From positions 1 through 31,119 of the forward strand of contig CAYGTS010000013.1 in the NCBI GenBank assembly GCA_964352905.1: 31,119 bases of DNA, in the 5' to 3' direction. Shown in pieces: positions 30,594 to 31,119 of the stretch (positions within the stretch are counted from its first letter, which is position 1; each line of letters starts with the position of its first letter). Position numbers and translations under genes: made by a program. The stretch is from CAYGTS01 sp964352905 (lineage in GTDB: Bacteria > Pseudomonadota > Gammaproteobacteria > JAHCLG01). The notes beneath the pieces were generated by a model that saw only the letters and a program-made list of their open reading frames with translations, was not told the origin of the DNA and made no database searches.

Positions 30594-31119
30594 TCAGTCG
30601 ATGCGAAAGCCATTTTTTATGTAAATCTTGATGATCCTTTTTTTGAAGATTTGCATGATGATCCAAAATTATTTTATCAGCTTATCGATACCGCAGAAAA
30701 ACTAATCAATACCCCGATTCAATATTTATTTTTAGACGAAGTCCAAAACGTCAGTGGTTGGGAAAAGTTTGTTAAAAGCATTTACGATGTTAGTAAGTTT
30801 AAAAAAATTTGGATTACAGGATCGAATTCTTCATTACTTAACTCCGATTATGCCAAGTTATTAACGGGGCGTTATCTTAGTAAAATGATCTATCCATTAA
30901 GCTTTCATGAAATTTTATTAAATAATAAAATTGATAACAAACTCCTATTACAACAAAAACGTCCAGATGCGCTGCGTTTAGTGGATTACATGCTTTATCA
31001 TGGTTGTTTTCCGCGAATTTATCAAATGATGAATGAAGATAGTCATTTGATCAGAGAATTACTGATTGTAACTACTCACTCCGTAGCAGGGAACGTCCAT
31101 ATTTGGGCTAAAAACGGCG
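30594..31119 (+). pseudogene. Broken AAA_14/DUF4143 ATPase, 5'-truncated, repeat-interrupted
   Basis: An open frame without a usable start codon encodes the middle of a DUF4143-type ATPase: AIFYVNLDDPFFEDLHDDPK, Walker B-like YLFLDEVQNVSGWEKF, sensor IWITGSNSSLLNSDYAKLLT with GRYLSKMIYPLSFHEILLNN, then YMLYHGCFPRIYQMMNE. The Walker A region is absent (TAG at 30591 directly upstream). At about 31066 the ATPase sequence switches to the left end of a family A repeat. It belongs to the same broad family as the gene at 14381-15511 but to a different branch, judging by the divergent residues. Confidence 0.85.
31066..31119. repeat. Family A element, left end (A4), inside an ATPase pseudogene
   Basis: TTGTAACT, CTCACTCCGTAGCAGGGAAC, GTCCATATTTGGGC and TAAAAACGGCG match the left ends of copies A1 and A6 and the left arm of A1. 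The element runs off the window end. It starts in the middle of the DUF4143 reading frame. Confidence 0.75.

Overview
The window looks like chromosomal DNA of an AT-rich gammaproteobacterium. The core genes present are guaC, mutH, greA, a family-4 uracil-DNA glycosylase, feoABC, the nine-gene order atpIBEFHAGDC, glmU and glmS. MutH and FeoC point to Gammaproteobacteria, and the atp proteins read most like those of Legionellales (Legionella/Coxiella relatives). This placement rests on recall of family sequences, not on a search. An intracellular or host-associated life is plausible because of two large orphan proteins, many dispersed repeats and several decayed genes, but it is not proven.

Layout. 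Positions 1-5.9 kb hold a CNNM/CBS membrane protein, guaC, mutH, a thioredoxin-like protein, a tiny lipoprotein, greA and a uracil-DNA glycosylase, separated by palindromic repeats. At 5.98-6.57 kb is a BrnT-like toxin/antitoxin pair whose toxin reading frame has a stop near its start. At 6.6-9.35 kb is a Fur-box-controlled feoABC iron(II) uptake operon. At 9.4-15.6 kb is an accessory island: an ATPase_2-type NTPase, a 442-residue protein made of four tandem repeats, a 569-residue protein with an acidic tail, and an AAA_14/DUF4143 ATPase. A SWIM/SNF2 helicase follows at 15.6-19.0 kb, then a repeat- and remnant-rich gap. At 19.6-30.0 kb the ATP synthase operon runs into glmU and glmS, the two enzymes that lead from fructose-6-phosphate to UDP-GlcNAc. 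The window ends with a small secreted protein and a broken DUF4143 ATPase that is interrupted by a repeat.

What stands out. (1) Three stand-alone P-loop ATPase loci, from two families, each have a different short repeat array directly at their 5' end: CACCATA/TATGGTG sites before the gene at 9469, two tandem 30-bp GACTATT/AATAGTC dyads touching the start codon of the gene ending at 14381, and CATTTCGG three times at an exact 15-bp period before an ATPase remnant at 19188. This could be a gene-plus-cognate-repeat arrangement, for autoregulation or selfish maintenance, and is the best candidate here for an undescribed system. (2) A dispersed hairpin element (family A) sits at gene 3' ends, shows a compensated base-pair change between two copies, supplies the last codons of two genes and interrupts an ATPase gene. 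(3) A 204-bp MITE with near-perfect 20-bp terminal inverted repeats and a 9-10 bp target duplication is nested in one family A copy, and a second copy preserves the empty site. (4) The four-repeat and acidic-tail proteins look like lineage-specific effector candidates. (5) Core genes carry oddities: a 7-residue duplication in AtpD, a Ser in place of the G4 Asn in FeoB, and a palindromic repeat inside the atp operon.
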